The translations under genes and the position numbers were made by a program. Shown piece by piece: positions 40,352 to 48,695 of a DNA stretch of 64,000 nt; the stretch's first letter is position 1; the number at the start of each line of letters is the position of its first letter. The notes under the pieces were generated by a model that searched no databases, was not told the DNA's origin, and was given only the letters and a program-made list of their open reading frames with translations. Source of the DNA: an uncultured Eubacteriales bacterium (GTDB lineage Bacteria > Bacillota > Clostridia > Oscillospirales > Oscillospiraceae); NCBI GenBank assembly GCA_900545815.1, contig URAM01000005.1, positions 1 through 64,000 of the forward strand, written 5' to 3'.

Positions 40352-40507
40352 GAGTTCCGACCTCTTAGAGGTCGGAATAAATTTTAATCCGAAAAAACTG
40401 GCGACATGCGCGTCAGTTTTTTCTCATATCAGACGGGTAAGTGTGCGAACGGAGTGAGTGCATGCACCCGGCTGCAAACTTCGCTGAAATGCTTGCATTT
40501 TAGCGAA
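40352..40507 (+). repeat. Structured dispersed repeat, copy 2 (candidate RNA)
   Basis: This is the counterpart of the minus-strand segment 16513-16664. Hairpins are TTCCGACCTC/GAGGTCGGAA (40355-40377); GAAAAAACTGGCG/CGTCAGTTTTTTC (40391-40403 with 40411-40423); GTGTGC/GCATGC (40441-40446 with 40459-40464); and TTCGCTGAAATG/CATTTTAGCGAA (40480-40491 with 40496-40507). The connecting sequence CAGACGGGTAAGTGTGCGA is identical in both copies. It lies 24 bases after the SLOG gene and before dpaA. The second hairpin could also work as a terminator. Confidence 0.8.
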
Positions 40508-40577
40508 TGATTTCACCGCTTTTTTTATGTTGCATAGAATGAACCAGCCTGTAATGAAAGGAAGGTGCTGGCATTTT

Positions 40578-41450
40578 ATGAAGGAAAAACGGTCGTTCTG
40601 GATCGTAGGCGGCGACCTCCGGCAGATCAAGCTGGCGGAGCTGCTGCTGGAGGACGGACACCAGGTGCAGACCTACGCCGTAGAGCAGCGTCCGGAACAG
40701 GGAAAGCTGCCGGGGACGGATACGCTGCGGGGCATCGAGGAGGCGGACTGCGTGATTTTGCCCCTGCCGGTGATGGCGGAGCATGGCATCTTGAACAGCA
40801 AGCTCTCTGATCGGCGGGTGCCCCTGCAACTGATCTTCCAAAACCTCCGCCCTGGTCAGCTGGTCTGTGCCGGCAAGGCGCCGCCGGAGGTGCGTGCCAT
40901 GGCGGAGCAGGCGGAGGTGGTGTTCTTTGACTACTTCGCCCGAGAGGAGTTGGAGATTGCCAACGCCGTGCCCACGGTGGAAGGGGCGATCCAAATCGCC
41001 ATGGAAGAATTGCCTACTACCCTGTTCGGCACTCGGGTGCTGGTGCTGGGCTTTGGACGGTTAGGGAAGCTGTTGGCACACCGGCTGAAAGGGCTGGGCG
41101 CCAACGTGACCGTGGCCGCCCGAAGCTATGGCGACCTGGCGTGGATCCAGGCGTATGGCTGCAAGTCCGAGCGGATGGAGCAGCTGGACGGCTGGCTGGG
41201 CGGCTACCAGCTGGTCATCAACACCGTCCCTGCCCGAGTGCTGGATCGTGCCCGGCTGGCGGACTTGGATGAGGGAACCCTGGTCATCGACCTGGCCTCC
41301 AAGCCCGGCGGGGTGGACTTTGAAGGGGCGGCACAGCTGGGCGTTAAGGTCATCTGGGCGCTGTCCCTGCCGGGGAAGGTGGCACCGGTCACATCAGGGA
41401 AGATCATCCGAGATACCATCTATCATATTTTAGGGGAGCGTGTGCAATGA
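40578..41450 (+). CDS. dpaA: Dipicolinate synthase subunit A
   Basis: This 290-residue NAD(P)-binding subunit of dipicolinate synthase oxidises the lysine-pathway intermediate to dipicolinic acid in the mother cell during sporulation. It has WIVGGDLRQIKLAELL at the start and VLVLGFGRLGKLLAHRLKG as a second Rossmann motif, both typical. Its stop overlaps the ATG of dpaB (ATGA). It is direct evidence that the organism can form spores. In Bacillus the pair sits with asd and dapG; here it stands alone. Confidence 0.92.
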   Translation: MKEKRSFWIVGGDLRQIKLAELLLEDGHQVQTYAVEQRPEQGKLPGTDTLRGIEEADCVILPLPVMAEHGILNSKLSDRRVPLQLIFQNLRPGQLVCAGKAPPEVRAMAEQAEVVFFDYFAREELEIANAVPTVEGAIQIAMEELPTTLFGTRVLVLGFGRLGKLLAHRLKGLGANVTVAARSYGDLAWIQAYGCKSERMEQLDGWLGGYQLVINTVPARVLDRARLADLDEGTLVIDLASKPGGVDFEGAAQLGVKVIWALSLPGKVAPVTSGKIIRDTIYHILGERVQ

Positions 41451-42043
41451 ACGAAAAAGAACTGCGGGTGGGTTTTGTATTTACCGGCTCTTTCTGTACC
41501 TATGACCAAGTGTTTCCGGCGCTGGCCGCCTGTAAGGAACGGTTCGGGGAGGTCATCCCCATTTTGTCCAATTTCAGTGCCGTCACCGACACCCGCTTCG
41601 GCACGGCGGCGGAGTTTGCGGAGAAAATGACGGAGATCTGCGGCCAGAAGCCCTGGTCGTCCATTCCGGAGGTGGAGCCCATCGGCCCCCAAAAGCTGCT
41701 GGATGTGCTGGTCATCGCTCCATGCACCGGCAATACCCTGGGCAAGATGGCTGCCGGCATCACCGACACTTCTGCCACCATGGCCGCCAAGTCCCACCTG
41801 CGCAACGGCCGGCCGGTGGTGCTGGGCATCTCCACCAACGACGGCCTGGCCGTCTCCCTGCGCAACCTGGGGGATTTGAACTGCCGTAAGAACCTCTACC
41901 TGGTGCCCTTCCGGCAGGATAACCCCCTCACCAAGCCCAATTCCCTGGTGGCGGACATGAACCAGATCCCTGCCGCCGTGGCCGCTGCCGCACAGGGGAA
42001 GCAATTACAGCCGGTGCTGTTGGGGGCGCGCATCCCATTGTAA
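41447..42043 (+). CDS. dpaB: Dipicolinate synthase subunit B
   Basis: This 198-residue flavoprotein-like subunit partners DpaA. VGFVFTGSFCTYDQVFPAL and APCTGNTLGKMAAGITDT are the expected phosphopantothenoylcysteine-decarboxylase-like motifs of SpoVFB. It is translationally coupled to dpaA by a four-base overlap. Confidence 0.92.
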   Translation: MNEKELRVGFVFTGSFCTYDQVFPALAACKERFGEVIPILSNFSAVTDTRFGTAAEFAEKMTEICGQKPWSSIPEVEPIGPQKLLDVLVIAPCTGNTLGKMAAGITDTSATMAAKSHLRNGRPVVLGISTNDGLAVSLRNLGDLNCRKNLYLVPFRQDNPLTKPNSLVADMNQIPAAVAAAAQGKQLQPVLLGARIPL

Positions 42044-42055
42044 CAGCGGGGTTCA

Positions 42056-42085
42056 TTGACAGTGACAGGGCGGGGATGGTATAAT
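42056..42085 (+). promoter_or_regulatory. Promoter of rfbA
   Basis: A perfect TTGACA (42056-42061) and perfect TATAAT (42080-42085) are 18 bases apart, 48 bases before the rfbA start. Confidence 0.85.
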
Positions 42086-42132
42086 TTTGGGACGAAAAAC
42101 GAGTGGGACGTCGAAAAGGAGACGATAAACAT

Positions 42133-42990
42133 ATGAAAGGTATCATTCTGGCTGCGGGCAAAGGCACCCGCCTGTACCCCATGACCCGTCCGGTCTGCAA
42201 ACCGCTGCTGCCGGTGTACGATAAGCCGTTGATCTACTATTCCGTATCCATCCTCATAGAGGCCGGTATTCGGGAGATCTTGGTCATCGTACCCCCCGGC
42301 GAGGAGCATGTATTCCAGGCGCTGCTGGGAGATGGCAGTCAGTGGGGGGTCTCCATCGCCTACGCCGTCCAGCTGGTGCCCCGTGGCATCGCAGACGCCA
42401 TGCTGGTGGGAGCGGAGTTCATCGGCCAGGACAGCGTGTGCCTGGTGCTGGGGGACAACATCTTCTACCAAGAGGGCTTCGCTGCCGTGCTGAAACAGGC
42501 GGTTGCCCACAACAATGGCGCCACCGTGTTCGGCTACTATGTGGAAGACCCTAGACCCTTCGGCGTGGTGGAGTTTGACGAGAAGGGCAAGGCTCTGTCC
42601 ATCGAGGAAAAGCCTCAACACCCTAAGAGCCACTATATCATCCCCGGCCTGTACTTCTATGACAATCAGGTGATCGACATCGCCCGCAAGCTGACCCCCT
42701 CCGCCCGTGGGGAATTGGAAATTACCGACGTGAATCTGGAGTATCTCCGTCGGGAACAGCTCCAAGTGGTGCGTCTGGAACGGGACTTCCTGTGGCTGGA
42801 CGCAGGCACGGCGGACAGTGTACTGGAGGCGGCCGAACGGGTGCGGGACATCCAGCGGGACACCGGTCACTATGTGGGCTGCATCGAAAAGTGCGCCCGA
42901 GAGACCGGTTGGATCTCCAAGGAGCAAGTTCATCAGCTGGGGAAGGAACTGGAAAAGACTCGGTATGGGCAGTACCTGCTGAGTCTGTGA
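42133..42990 (+). CDS. rfbA: Glucose-1-phosphate thymidylyltransferase
   Basis: This 285-residue enzyme makes dTDP-glucose, the first step to dTDP-L-rhamnose. GIILAAGKGTRLYPMT and KPLLPVYDKPLIYYS form the nucleotide site, and LGDNIFYQ and GLYFYDNQVIDIA are family-typical. ATG 42133 follows AAAAGGAGAC. The rfbB, rfbC and rfbD partners are not adjacent, so the gene stands apart from a full rhamnose cluster. Confidence 0.92.
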   Translation: MKGIILAAGKGTRLYPMTRPVCKPLLPVYDKPLIYYSVSILIEAGIREILVIVPPGEEHVFQALLGDGSQWGVSIAYAVQLVPRGIADAMLVGAEFIGQDSVCLVLGDNIFYQEGFAAVLKQAVAHNNGATVFGYYVEDPRPFGVVEFDEKGKALSIEEKPQHPKSHYIIPGLYFYDNQVIDIARKLTPSARGELEITDVNLEYLRREQLQVVRLERDFLWLDAGTADSVLEAAERVRDIQRDTGHYVGCIEKCARETGWISKEQVHQLGKELEKTRYGQYLLSL

Positions 42991-43010
42991 AGCAAATAGA
43001 GCAGAGCCAT

Positions 43011-43041
43011 GCGCCGGACAGAGGAGCAACGTGTCCGGCGC
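43011..43041 (+). other. Hairpin between rfbA and mscS
   Basis: A perfect 10-bp stem GCGCCGGACA/TGTCCGGCGC (43011-43020 with 43032-43041) has an 11-base loop and no T run. Confidence 0.65.
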
Positions 43042-43079
43042 TGGTGGTTGCCTTCACTAGATAGAGAGGAGGAGCAGCA

Positions 43080-43901
43080 ATGCTCAAGTTTTTAGAAAAG
43101 ACGCTGGATGTGGATCTCAGCACCCTGCGCACCGCCATGGCCGGTCATGTGTTTGGCATCATCGCTACACTGGTCATCGGATTCCTGGTGGTCAAGCTCA
43201 TCATCCTGGCCGTGGACAAGACTCTTTCAAAACTGCCCTTGGAAAAGACCCTGTACCGGTTCATTCACTCAGTGGTGCGCATCATAGTGTACTTCATTTG
43301 GATCTTGGAAGTGGCCAGCCGCTGCGGCCTGGACGCCAAATACCTGGTCACCCTGGCCTCGGTGCTCTCTGCTGCCTTTGCCCTGGCTGCCCAAGGCTCT
43401 CTGTCCAACTTATTCGGCGGGGTTTTGCTGCTGGTGTCCAAGCCCTTCCTGGTGGGTGATTATGTCATCGCCGGCGGGGTAGAGGGGACGGTTTTGCAGA
43501 TTGGCCTGCTTAACACCCAGATCAACACCCTGGACAACAAGCGCATCAGTGTCCCCAACAGCACCATCTCCAGCGCCACCATCACCAACTGCTCCACCGA
43601 GGGAAAACGACGGGTGGATCTGACCTTCTATGCGTCCTATGACAACTCTGCCGACCAGGTCAAGCGTGCCATCTTAGAGGCAGTGGCGCAGGTGGATCGG
43701 ATCATCAACGACCCCATCCCGCCCTTTATCCGAGTGACCGAGTATGGCCAGAGCGGAATCGGCTATGCGGTAAAGGTGTGGTGTCTCACATCGGACTATT
43801 GGGATGTATATTACGACCTGATGGAGAACGTGAAGGATTCCTTTGACCGAAATGGCGTGGAAATGCCTTACAACCATATGGTCATCCAAATGGAGCGGTG
43901 A
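43080..43901 (+). CDS. Small-conductance mechanosensitive channel (MscS family)
   Basis: This 273-residue protein has three N-terminal membrane helices. The pore-lining third helix contains AFALAAQGSLSNLFGG, followed by the beta domain (GDYVIAGGVEGTVLQIG, then NKRISVPNSTI) and a mixed C-terminal domain. It releases solutes on osmotic downshift. The length matches E. coli MscS. Confidence 0.93.
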   Translation: MLKFLEKTLDVDLSTLRTAMAGHVFGIIATLVIGFLVVKLIILAVDKTLSKLPLEKTLYRFIHSVVRIIVYFIWILEVASRCGLDAKYLVTLASVLSAAFALAAQGSLSNLFGGVLLLVSKPFLVGDYVIAGGVEGTVLQIGLLNTQINTLDNKRISVPNSTISSATITNCSTEGKRRVDLTFYASYDNSADQVKRAILEAVAQVDRIINDPIPPFIRVTEYGQSGIGYAVKVWCLTSDYWDVYYDLMENVKDSFDRNGVEMPYNHMVIQMER

Positions 43902-43928
43902 GCCGTTCGATAAAATACACACTTCCCC

Positions 43929-43957
43929 TTGCAAAAAGGGCGGATTTGCGATAAAAT
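43929..43957 (+). promoter_or_regulatory. Promoter of efp
   Basis: TTGCAA (43929-43934) and TAAAAT (43952-43957) are 17 bases apart, with a GC-rich leader before the efp ribosome site. Confidence 0.65.
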
Positions 43958-44020
43958 AAAGCAAATATGACTTGCGCCGCCCTGCGGCCGGGTTGTTGAA
44001 TCTTGAAGGAGCTGAATAGA

Positions 44021-44581
44021 ATGATTACTGCCAGCGATTTTAGAAATGGCAAGACCTTCGAATATGAGGGAAAGGTAATGCAGGTCGTGGAATTCCAGCA
44101 CGTCAAGCCCGGCAAGGGCGCTGCTTTTGTGCGGACGAAGATGAAGAACGTTATCACCGGTGCAGTCACGGAAACGTCCTTCAACCCCACTGCAAAGTTT
44201 GAAGAAGCATTCATCGAACGCAAGGAAATGGAATACAGCTATGCGGACGATGGTCTGTATTATTTCATGGACACCGAGACCTATGACATGATCCCCCTCA
44301 ACAGCGATCAGCTGGGGGACGCATTCAAGTTTGTCAAGGAGAACACCCCCTGTAAGGTTCTGTCCTATAAGGGCAAGGTCTTTGGCGTGGAACCCCCCAA
44401 CTTCATGGAGCTGGAAGTGGTCAAGACCGAACCTGGCGTCCGTGGCGATACTGCTACCAACGTGACCAAGCCCGCTACCTTGGAGACTGGTGCGGAGATC
44501 AAGGTGCCTCTGTTCATCAACGAAGGCGACCGCATCCAGGTCGACACCCGTACTGGCGAATATATGTCTCGTTGTAAGTGA
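44021..44581 (+). CDS. efp: Elongation factor P
   Basis: This 186-residue three-domain protein relieves ribosome stalling at proline runs. K32 in HVKPGKGAAF is the position modified in other bacteria; no epmA/epmB genes are in the window. The C-terminal INEGDRIQVDTRTGEYMSR is typical. AAGGAG sits before ATG 44021; an in-frame earlier start is less well placed. Confidence 0.96.
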   Translation: MITASDFRNGKTFEYEGKVMQVVEFQHVKPGKGAAFVRTKMKNVITGAVTETSFNPTAKFEEAFIERKEMEYSYADDGLYYFMDTETYDMIPLNSDQLGDAFKFVKENTPCKVLSYKGKVFGVEPPNFMELEVVKTEPGVRGDTATNVTKPATLETGAEIKVPLFINEGDRIQVDTRTGEYMSRCK

Positions 44582-44590
44582 TCCACTCTG

Positions 44591-44622
44591 CTGCGCTGGC
44601 CGTTGGGCTGGCGCAGTTTTTT
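44591..44622 (+). terminator. Terminator after efp
   Basis: Stem CTGCGC/GCGCAG, extended by weaker inner pairs (44591-44616), is followed by six T. The next gene starts 27 bases on. Confidence 0.85.
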
Positions 44623-44648
44623 CAAATACGAAAGGAGCGAAAGAACCC

Positions 44649-45020
44649 ATGTCTCTGGCAGAAAAAATGGGATACCTCCGTGGCTTGGCCGATGGCCTGA
44701 ACCTGGACGAGGCGAAGGATCAGCAGGGGAAACTGCTGGCCGCCCTGGTGGACGTGGTGGAGGAGCTGGCCGACCAGACCACCGCCAACGAGGAAGCACT
44801 CAAGGAGCTGAATGAACAGCTGGACGAGCTGACCGAGAGCTTGGACGTGTTGGAGACCTTGGTGGTGGACAGCTTCGAGGACGAGGAGGAGGATGAGTAC
44901 GAGGTGGAGTGCCCCAACTGCGGCGGCGCCATCCTGTTGGACGGGGAGACCCTGGAGTCCGGCGTGGTCACCTGTCCCGCCTGCGAGAAAAAATTCCAGA
45001 TCGACCTCGGGTTTGAATAA
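44649..45020 (+). CDS. Acidic zinc-ribbon protein (CD1247-like)
   Basis: This 123-residue protein has an N-terminal helical domain (SLAEKMGYLRGLADGLNLDE), an acidic coiled-coil middle (about residues 40-80) and a C-terminal zinc ribbon with CPNCGG and CPACEKKF. The layout matches small clostridial proteins of the CD1247 N-terminal-domain type. The function is unknown; a nucleic-acid or transcription-associated role is a guess. AAAGGAGCG precedes ATG 44649. Confidence 0.8.
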   Translation: MSLAEKMGYLRGLADGLNLDEAKDQQGKLLAALVDVVEELADQTTANEEALKELNEQLDELTESLDVLETLVVDSFEDEEEDEYEVECPNCGGAILLDGETLESGVVTCPACEKKFQIDLGFE

Positions 45021-45030
45021 AATGGTTCGG

Positions 45031-45069
45031 AAAAGACCCAACGTGGCAGCAATCACGTCGGGTCTTTTT
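45031..45069 (+). terminator. Terminator of the zinc-ribbon gene
   Basis: Stem AAAAGACCC/GGGTCTTTT (45031-45039 with 45060-45068), with further ACGTG/CACGT pairing inside, ends in a T run. Confidence 0.88.
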
Positions 45070-45249
45070 GCGTCTGGAAGGGGAGGTGACAAAGGACATT
45101 GGGAATTTGCCCATTGCTGTTGCTATCGCTTCCCACCTATGTGGACAGTTCTGCTGTGTGTCAGCGCTGTCGGGGTGACCGGCACCGTTCTGACCAGAAA
45201 GAGAAAGCGGACGAAGTAACCGGCTGGAAGCCTGTTACCGCTCCATAGA
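45070..45249. other. Short intergenic region
   Basis: No convincing gene is present. A 26-codon frame at 45139-45219 encodes a hydrophobic segment and a basic tail, but it lacks a ribosome site. Confidence 0.5.
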
Positions 45250-45287
45250 CAAAAAGAAAGCTGTGTGAATGTTCCTTCACACAGCTT
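45250..45287 (-). terminator. Terminator of the DMT exporter gene
   Basis: On the minus strand a 13-bp stem AAAGCTGTGTGAA/TTCACACAGCTTT is followed by CTTTTTG. Confidence 0.88.
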
Positions 45288-45297
45288 TCTTTCGCGA

Positions 45298-46206
45298 TCA
45301 AGATTCCGCCGTCTGTTTCCCCTCCAAAATGGGCAGCTGGGAGATGAGCACTGCGGCGAAGATGAGGGCGCAGCCGAAGAACTCTCGGCTGGTGGGCACC
45401 TGGCTCAGCAGCAGGATGCCGCCCAGGACGGAGAACACCGATTCCAGGCTCATGAGCAGGGTCGCCACCGTAGGGGCGGCGTACTGCTGCCCCACCACCT
45501 GCAAGGTGTAGGCCACACCACAGGAGAGAATGCCGGCGTATAGGATGGCGGGCAGGGCGCTCTGAATGGCGTTCCAGGTGGGCTGCTCGAACAGGAACAT
45601 GATGATGCCGGAGATAACGCCGGTGGTCAGCAGTTGGATAAAAGAGAGCTTGATGGCATCGGTCAGGGACACGAAGTGATCCACGCACAGGATATGGAAG
45701 CAGAAGCACAGGGAACAGAGGACGGTCAGCGTGTCCCCACGGGAAAGCTCCAAGGGGCCGTTGATGCTCAGGAAGTAGAACCCCACTGCGGCCACTACCA
45801 CGCAGCCCCAAATTTTCGCTGGAACACGCTTATGCAAAAACAGGCCGAACACAGGCACCAGGATGATGTACATGGAGGTGATGAACCCGGACTTGCCCAC
45901 GGTAGTGTAAGCCAGCCCCACCTGCTGGAAGGAGGCGGCAAAGGTCATCACGACGCCGCAGGCCAGACCGCCCTTGAGCAGGGTCTTCTTTTCCGCCTGG
46001 GTCATCTCGCGATAGGTGCCTGCCTTCTTCTTGCGGCTGTCCGAGACCAGGATGACCGGCACCAGGGTCAGCGCACCCAGGAGGTAACGGCTGGACTGGA
46101 AGGTAAAGGGGCCAACGTGATCCATCCCCACGGTCTGCGCCACGAACGCAAACCCCCAGATGATGGCGGCCAGCAGCAGGGCGGCGCTGGCGTACAGTTT
46201 CTTCAT
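45298..46206 (-). CDS. DMT-superfamily (EamA) exporter
   Basis: This 302-residue protein has ten hydrophobic segments in two EamA repeats (IIWGFAFVAQTVGMDHVGPF at the start, SLESVFSVLGGILLLSQ near the end). Such proteins export amino acids or other small metabolites. The start at 46206 has GAGGTGAT upstream. A 12-bp perfect inverted repeat overlaps its promoter, suggesting control by a dimeric repressor. Confidence 0.88.
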   Translation of the reverse strand: MKKLYASAALLLAAIIWGFAFVAQTVGMDHVGPFTFQSSRYLLGALTLVPVILVSDSRKKKAGTYREMTQAEKKTLLKGGLACGVVMTFAASFQQVGLAYTTVGKSGFITSMYIILVPVFGLFLHKRVPAKIWGCVVVAAVGFYFLSINGPLELSRGDTLTVLCSLCFCFHILCVDHFVSLTDAIKLSFIQLLTTGVISGIIMFLFEQPTWNAIQSALPAILYAGILSCGVAYTLQVVGQQYAAPTVATLLMSLESVFSVLGGILLLSQVPTSREFFGCALIFAAVLISQLPILEGKQTAES

Positions 46207-46216
46207 GGTATCACCT

Positions 46217-46250
46217 CGTGCTATAATGAAATGCAGTCCATTATAGCACG
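46217..46250. promoter_or_regulatory. Perfect inverted repeat in the DMT promoter (putative operator)
   Basis: CGTGCTATAATG (46217-46228) and its exact reverse complement (46239-46250) are separated by 10 bases. The right arm contains the -10 box of the DMT gene, so a bound protein would occlude the promoter. Each arm contains TATAAT, so the symmetry may also allow two-way transcription. Confidence 0.65.
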
Positions 46251-46268
46251 AGTCCTGTCGAATGACAA
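46240..46268 (-). promoter_or_regulatory. Promoter of the DMT exporter gene
   Basis: On the minus strand TTGTCA (46263-46268) and a perfect TATAAT (46240-46245) are 17 bases apart. It lies within the 3' end of the upstream gene. Confidence 0.75.
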
Positions 46269-46912
46269 GCAGCAGCCAACACCCGTACATCCTGCCAATG
46301 CACCGCCCCCTGCTCCACCAGATAGGCCAACGATCCCTCCCGTGGACAGTCCTCCGGCAGGGTGACGCCGGGGCAGGACAGGGTGAGTCCTTTCGGGTGG
46401 GGGGTGTCTCCGGAGAGGGCGATGCCGGTGCTGGAATCAGTGAAATTCAATGTTAAATCCCCACCCTGCGCCAAAATAGGCAGCCCGAACCGCCGCTGCA
46501 AATTCCACGCCAGCCCCTCACAGTCCGGTATCTCCAACGCCAGCCCCCGCACCACCGGCGCCAGCGCCGTGCAGCAGGCCACCACCGAGCGATCTACCTG
46601 CTTGGCACGCAGCCCCACAAAGGCTTGCCCAGGGGGGATGTGCCGCCGTGCCAGCTCCACCAATGCCGCCTGTCCCGCCAGCGCCCGCCATAGCGGCCCC
46701 GTGGCCACCGGCGGCAGCAGGATAGCGTCATCGGCGAGCAGGCGGGTGACGCCGTGGCGGCGGAGGGTGGTGAGGGCACGCTGCACGGTGCGGTCAGGGT
46801 GGCTGTTCCGGGGCAGCTCTACCCGCCACAGGGAGACATGACAAAACTCCTCCTCAAAATAGCGGATGCGCCACCCCCGTTCCCGCCAGACCAGATAACC
46901 CACCAATCCCAT
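46241..46912 (-). CDS. Unrecognised protein
   Basis: This 223-residue, Arg- and Leu-rich cytoplasmic protein begins MGLVGYLVWRERGWRIRYFE. There is no signal peptide or clear membrane helix, and I do not recognise a domain. Conserved-looking patches are HVSLWRVELPRN, RRHGVTRLLADDAILLPPV and LAQGGDLTLNF. ATG 46912 has GGAG five bases upstream. Its stop lies inside the inverted repeat of the next promoter, so the two genes may be read through. GC-rich codon use agrees with a native gene. Confidence 0.65.
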   Translation of the reverse strand: MGLVGYLVWRERGWRIRYFEEEFCHVSLWRVELPRNSHPDRTVQRALTTLRRHGVTRLLADDAILLPPVATGPLWRALAGQAALVELARRHIPPGQAFVGLRAKQVDRSVVACCTALAPVVRGLALEIPDCEGLAWNLQRRFGLPILAQGGDLTLNFTDSSTGIALSGDTPHPKGLTLSCPGVTLPEDCPREGSLAYLVEQGAVHWQDVRVLAAACHSTGLVL

Positions 46913-46956
46913 CACCTCTCCAACAGCCTATGACCGTTTCCAGGTAGAAATGCCGG

Positions 46957-46985
46957 TTGCCGATGGAGAAAAGAGATGGTACACT
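46957..46985 (+). promoter_or_regulatory. Promoter of the COG2509 flavoprotein gene
   Basis: TTGCCG (46957-46962) and TACACT (46980-46985) are 17 bases apart, 40 bases before the ATG. Confidence 0.65.
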
Positions 46986-47025
46986 AGGGGTTGGATTTTA
47001 TTGATATTAAGGTAAGGAGAATAAG

Positions 47026-48606
47026 ATGATTCGCATCAGCAATATCCGGATGCCGCTAGATTACCAGCCAGAACAGCTGGAAAAGAAGGTGTGCAAGCTC
47101 CTGCGCACCCGCAGCGGCATCCAGGCCATCCACCTGGTCAAACAGTCGGTGGATGCTCGAAAAAAATCCGACCTGCACTTTGTCCTCTCCGTGGACGTGG
47201 AAGCGGAGGGGGAAGGGGCGCTGGTCAAAGGGGCGAAGTCCAATCAGATCAAGCTGGTGGTGCGCAAGCCCTACCAGTTCCCACCCGTCCAGCGTACCAG
47301 CACCCAGCCCCCCGTGGTGGTGGGCATGGGGCCAGCCGGTCTGTTTGCCGCCCTGTATCTGGCTCGGAACGGCATCCCCTCCATCGTCCTGGAGCGAGGG
47401 GCACCGGTGGAGGAACGGACGAAAAAAGTAGAGCAGTTCTGGCGCACCGGTCAACTGGACGCCACCACCAACGTCCAGTTCGGCGAGGGCGGTGCAGGCA
47501 CATTCTCCGACGGCAAGCTGACTACCGGCACGCATGACCCCCGCATTGGCACGGTATTGGACACCTTTATTGAGATGGGCGCACCGGAGGACATCGCCCA
47601 TTCCTTCCGTCCCCATGTGGGCACTGACGTCCTTCGCCAGGTGGTGCGGAACATCCGGCTGGAGCTGATTCGCTTGGGCTGCGATGTCCGCTTCGGCCAC
47701 CAGCTCACCGGTCTCCGCCAGGAGACCGGCCGCCTGACAGGTCTCACCGTCACCAGTCCAGAGGGCACCTACGACCTCACCACTGATGCCCTCGTATTGG
47801 CGCCCGGCCACTCCGCCCGAGACACCTTTTCCCTCCTCCACCGAGCCGGCGTCCCCATGGAGCGCAAAGCCTTCGCCATCGGCGTCCGCATCGAGCATGA
47901 CCAAGCCGCCATCAGCCAAGCCCAGTATGGCGACGCCTGGGCGCACCTGCCCCCCAGCGACTACCGCCTCTCCTGCCATCTGCCCAGCGGCCGCAGCGCC
48001 TTTTCCTTCTGCGTCTGCCCCGGCGGTCAGGTGGTGGCGTCGGCGTCCACACCGGAGCACCTAGTCACCAACGGCATGAGCTACCGTGCCCGGGACGGCC
48101 AGAACATCAACGGCGGCTTCCTGGTGGGGGTCAACCCAACGGATTTTGGGGCGGGGGATGTACTGGCCGGCGTCCGGTTCCAGGAGCAGTGGGAGCACAG
48201 CGCCTACCTGCTGGGCGGCGGTGGGTTCCGCGCACCGGCGCAGCTGGTGGGGGACTTTTTGCAGGGGCGTCCGTCCACTCATGTGGGCGCCATCCGTCCC
48301 ACCTATCAGCCCGGCGTCACCTGGACAGACCTGCGTGACTGCCTGCCCCAGTATGTCACCGACACGTTGCGGGAGGCTCTGCCTCTGTTAGACCGGAAAG
48401 TTCACGGCTTCGCCCATCCGGAGGCGGTACTCACCGGAGTGGAGACCCGTTCTTCCTCACCGGTGAAGATTCTGCGGGACGAGAGCTATCAGTGCGCCCT
48501 GCGGGGCATCTTCCCCTGCGGCGAGGGCTGCGGCTACGCCGGCGGCATCATGAGCGCTGCTGTGGATGGCATCCGAGTGGCGGAAGCGGTGGTTGGTCAG
48601 GGTTGA
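47026..48606 (+). CDS. FAD-dependent oxidoreductase, COG2509 type
   Basis: This 526-residue protein has an N-terminal extension of about 90 residues, then the FAD site VVVGMGPAGLFAALYLARNG and EERTKKVEQFWRTGQLD. FGEGGAGTFSDGKLTTGTHD is highly typical of the COG2509 'uncharacterised FAD-dependent dehydrogenase' group. The C-terminal GEGCGYAGGIMSAAVDGI closes the FAD site. The reaction is unknown. It is a single-gene unit upstream of the rpsB promoter. Confidence 0.88.
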   Translation: MIRISNIRMPLDYQPEQLEKKVCKLLRTRSGIQAIHLVKQSVDARKKSDLHFVLSVDVEAEGEGALVKGAKSNQIKLVVRKPYQFPPVQRTSTQPPVVVGMGPAGLFAALYLARNGIPSIVLERGAPVEERTKKVEQFWRTGQLDATTNVQFGEGGAGTFSDGKLTTGTHDPRIGTVLDTFIEMGAPEDIAHSFRPHVGTDVLRQVVRNIRLELIRLGCDVRFGHQLTGLRQETGRLTGLTVTSPEGTYDLTTDALVLAPGHSARDTFSLLHRAGVPMERKAFAIGVRIEHDQAAISQAQYGDAWAHLPPSDYRLSCHLPSGRSAFSFCVCPGGQVVASASTPEHLVTNGMSYRARDGQNINGGFLVGVNPTDFGAGDVLAGVRFQEQWEHSAYLLGGGGFRAPAQLVGDFLQGRPSTHVGAIRPTYQPGVTWTDLRDCLPQYVTDTLREALPLLDRKVHGFAHPEAVLTGVETRSSSPVKILRDESYQCALRGIFPCGEGCGYAGGIMSAAVDGIRVAEAVVGQG

Positions 48607-48660
48607 GGGGAGGTTTTTGGGAAAAATCTCTGGAAATCCGAAGAAAATGCGGAAAAAACC

Positions 48661-48689
48661 TTGCACTCAAGAGGAAAATAGTGTATAGT
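48661..48689 (+). promoter_or_regulatory. Promoter of rpsB-tsf
   Basis: TTGCAC (48661-48666) and TATAGT (48684-48689) are 17 bases apart. Confidence 0.7.
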
Positions 48690-48695
48690 ACTTCA

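Noticed and set aside
45139..45219. A 26-codon peptide with a hydrophobic segment and basic tail resembling a sortase anchor
   Set aside because: There is no ribosome site and no LPxTG-like motif; it is too short to support.
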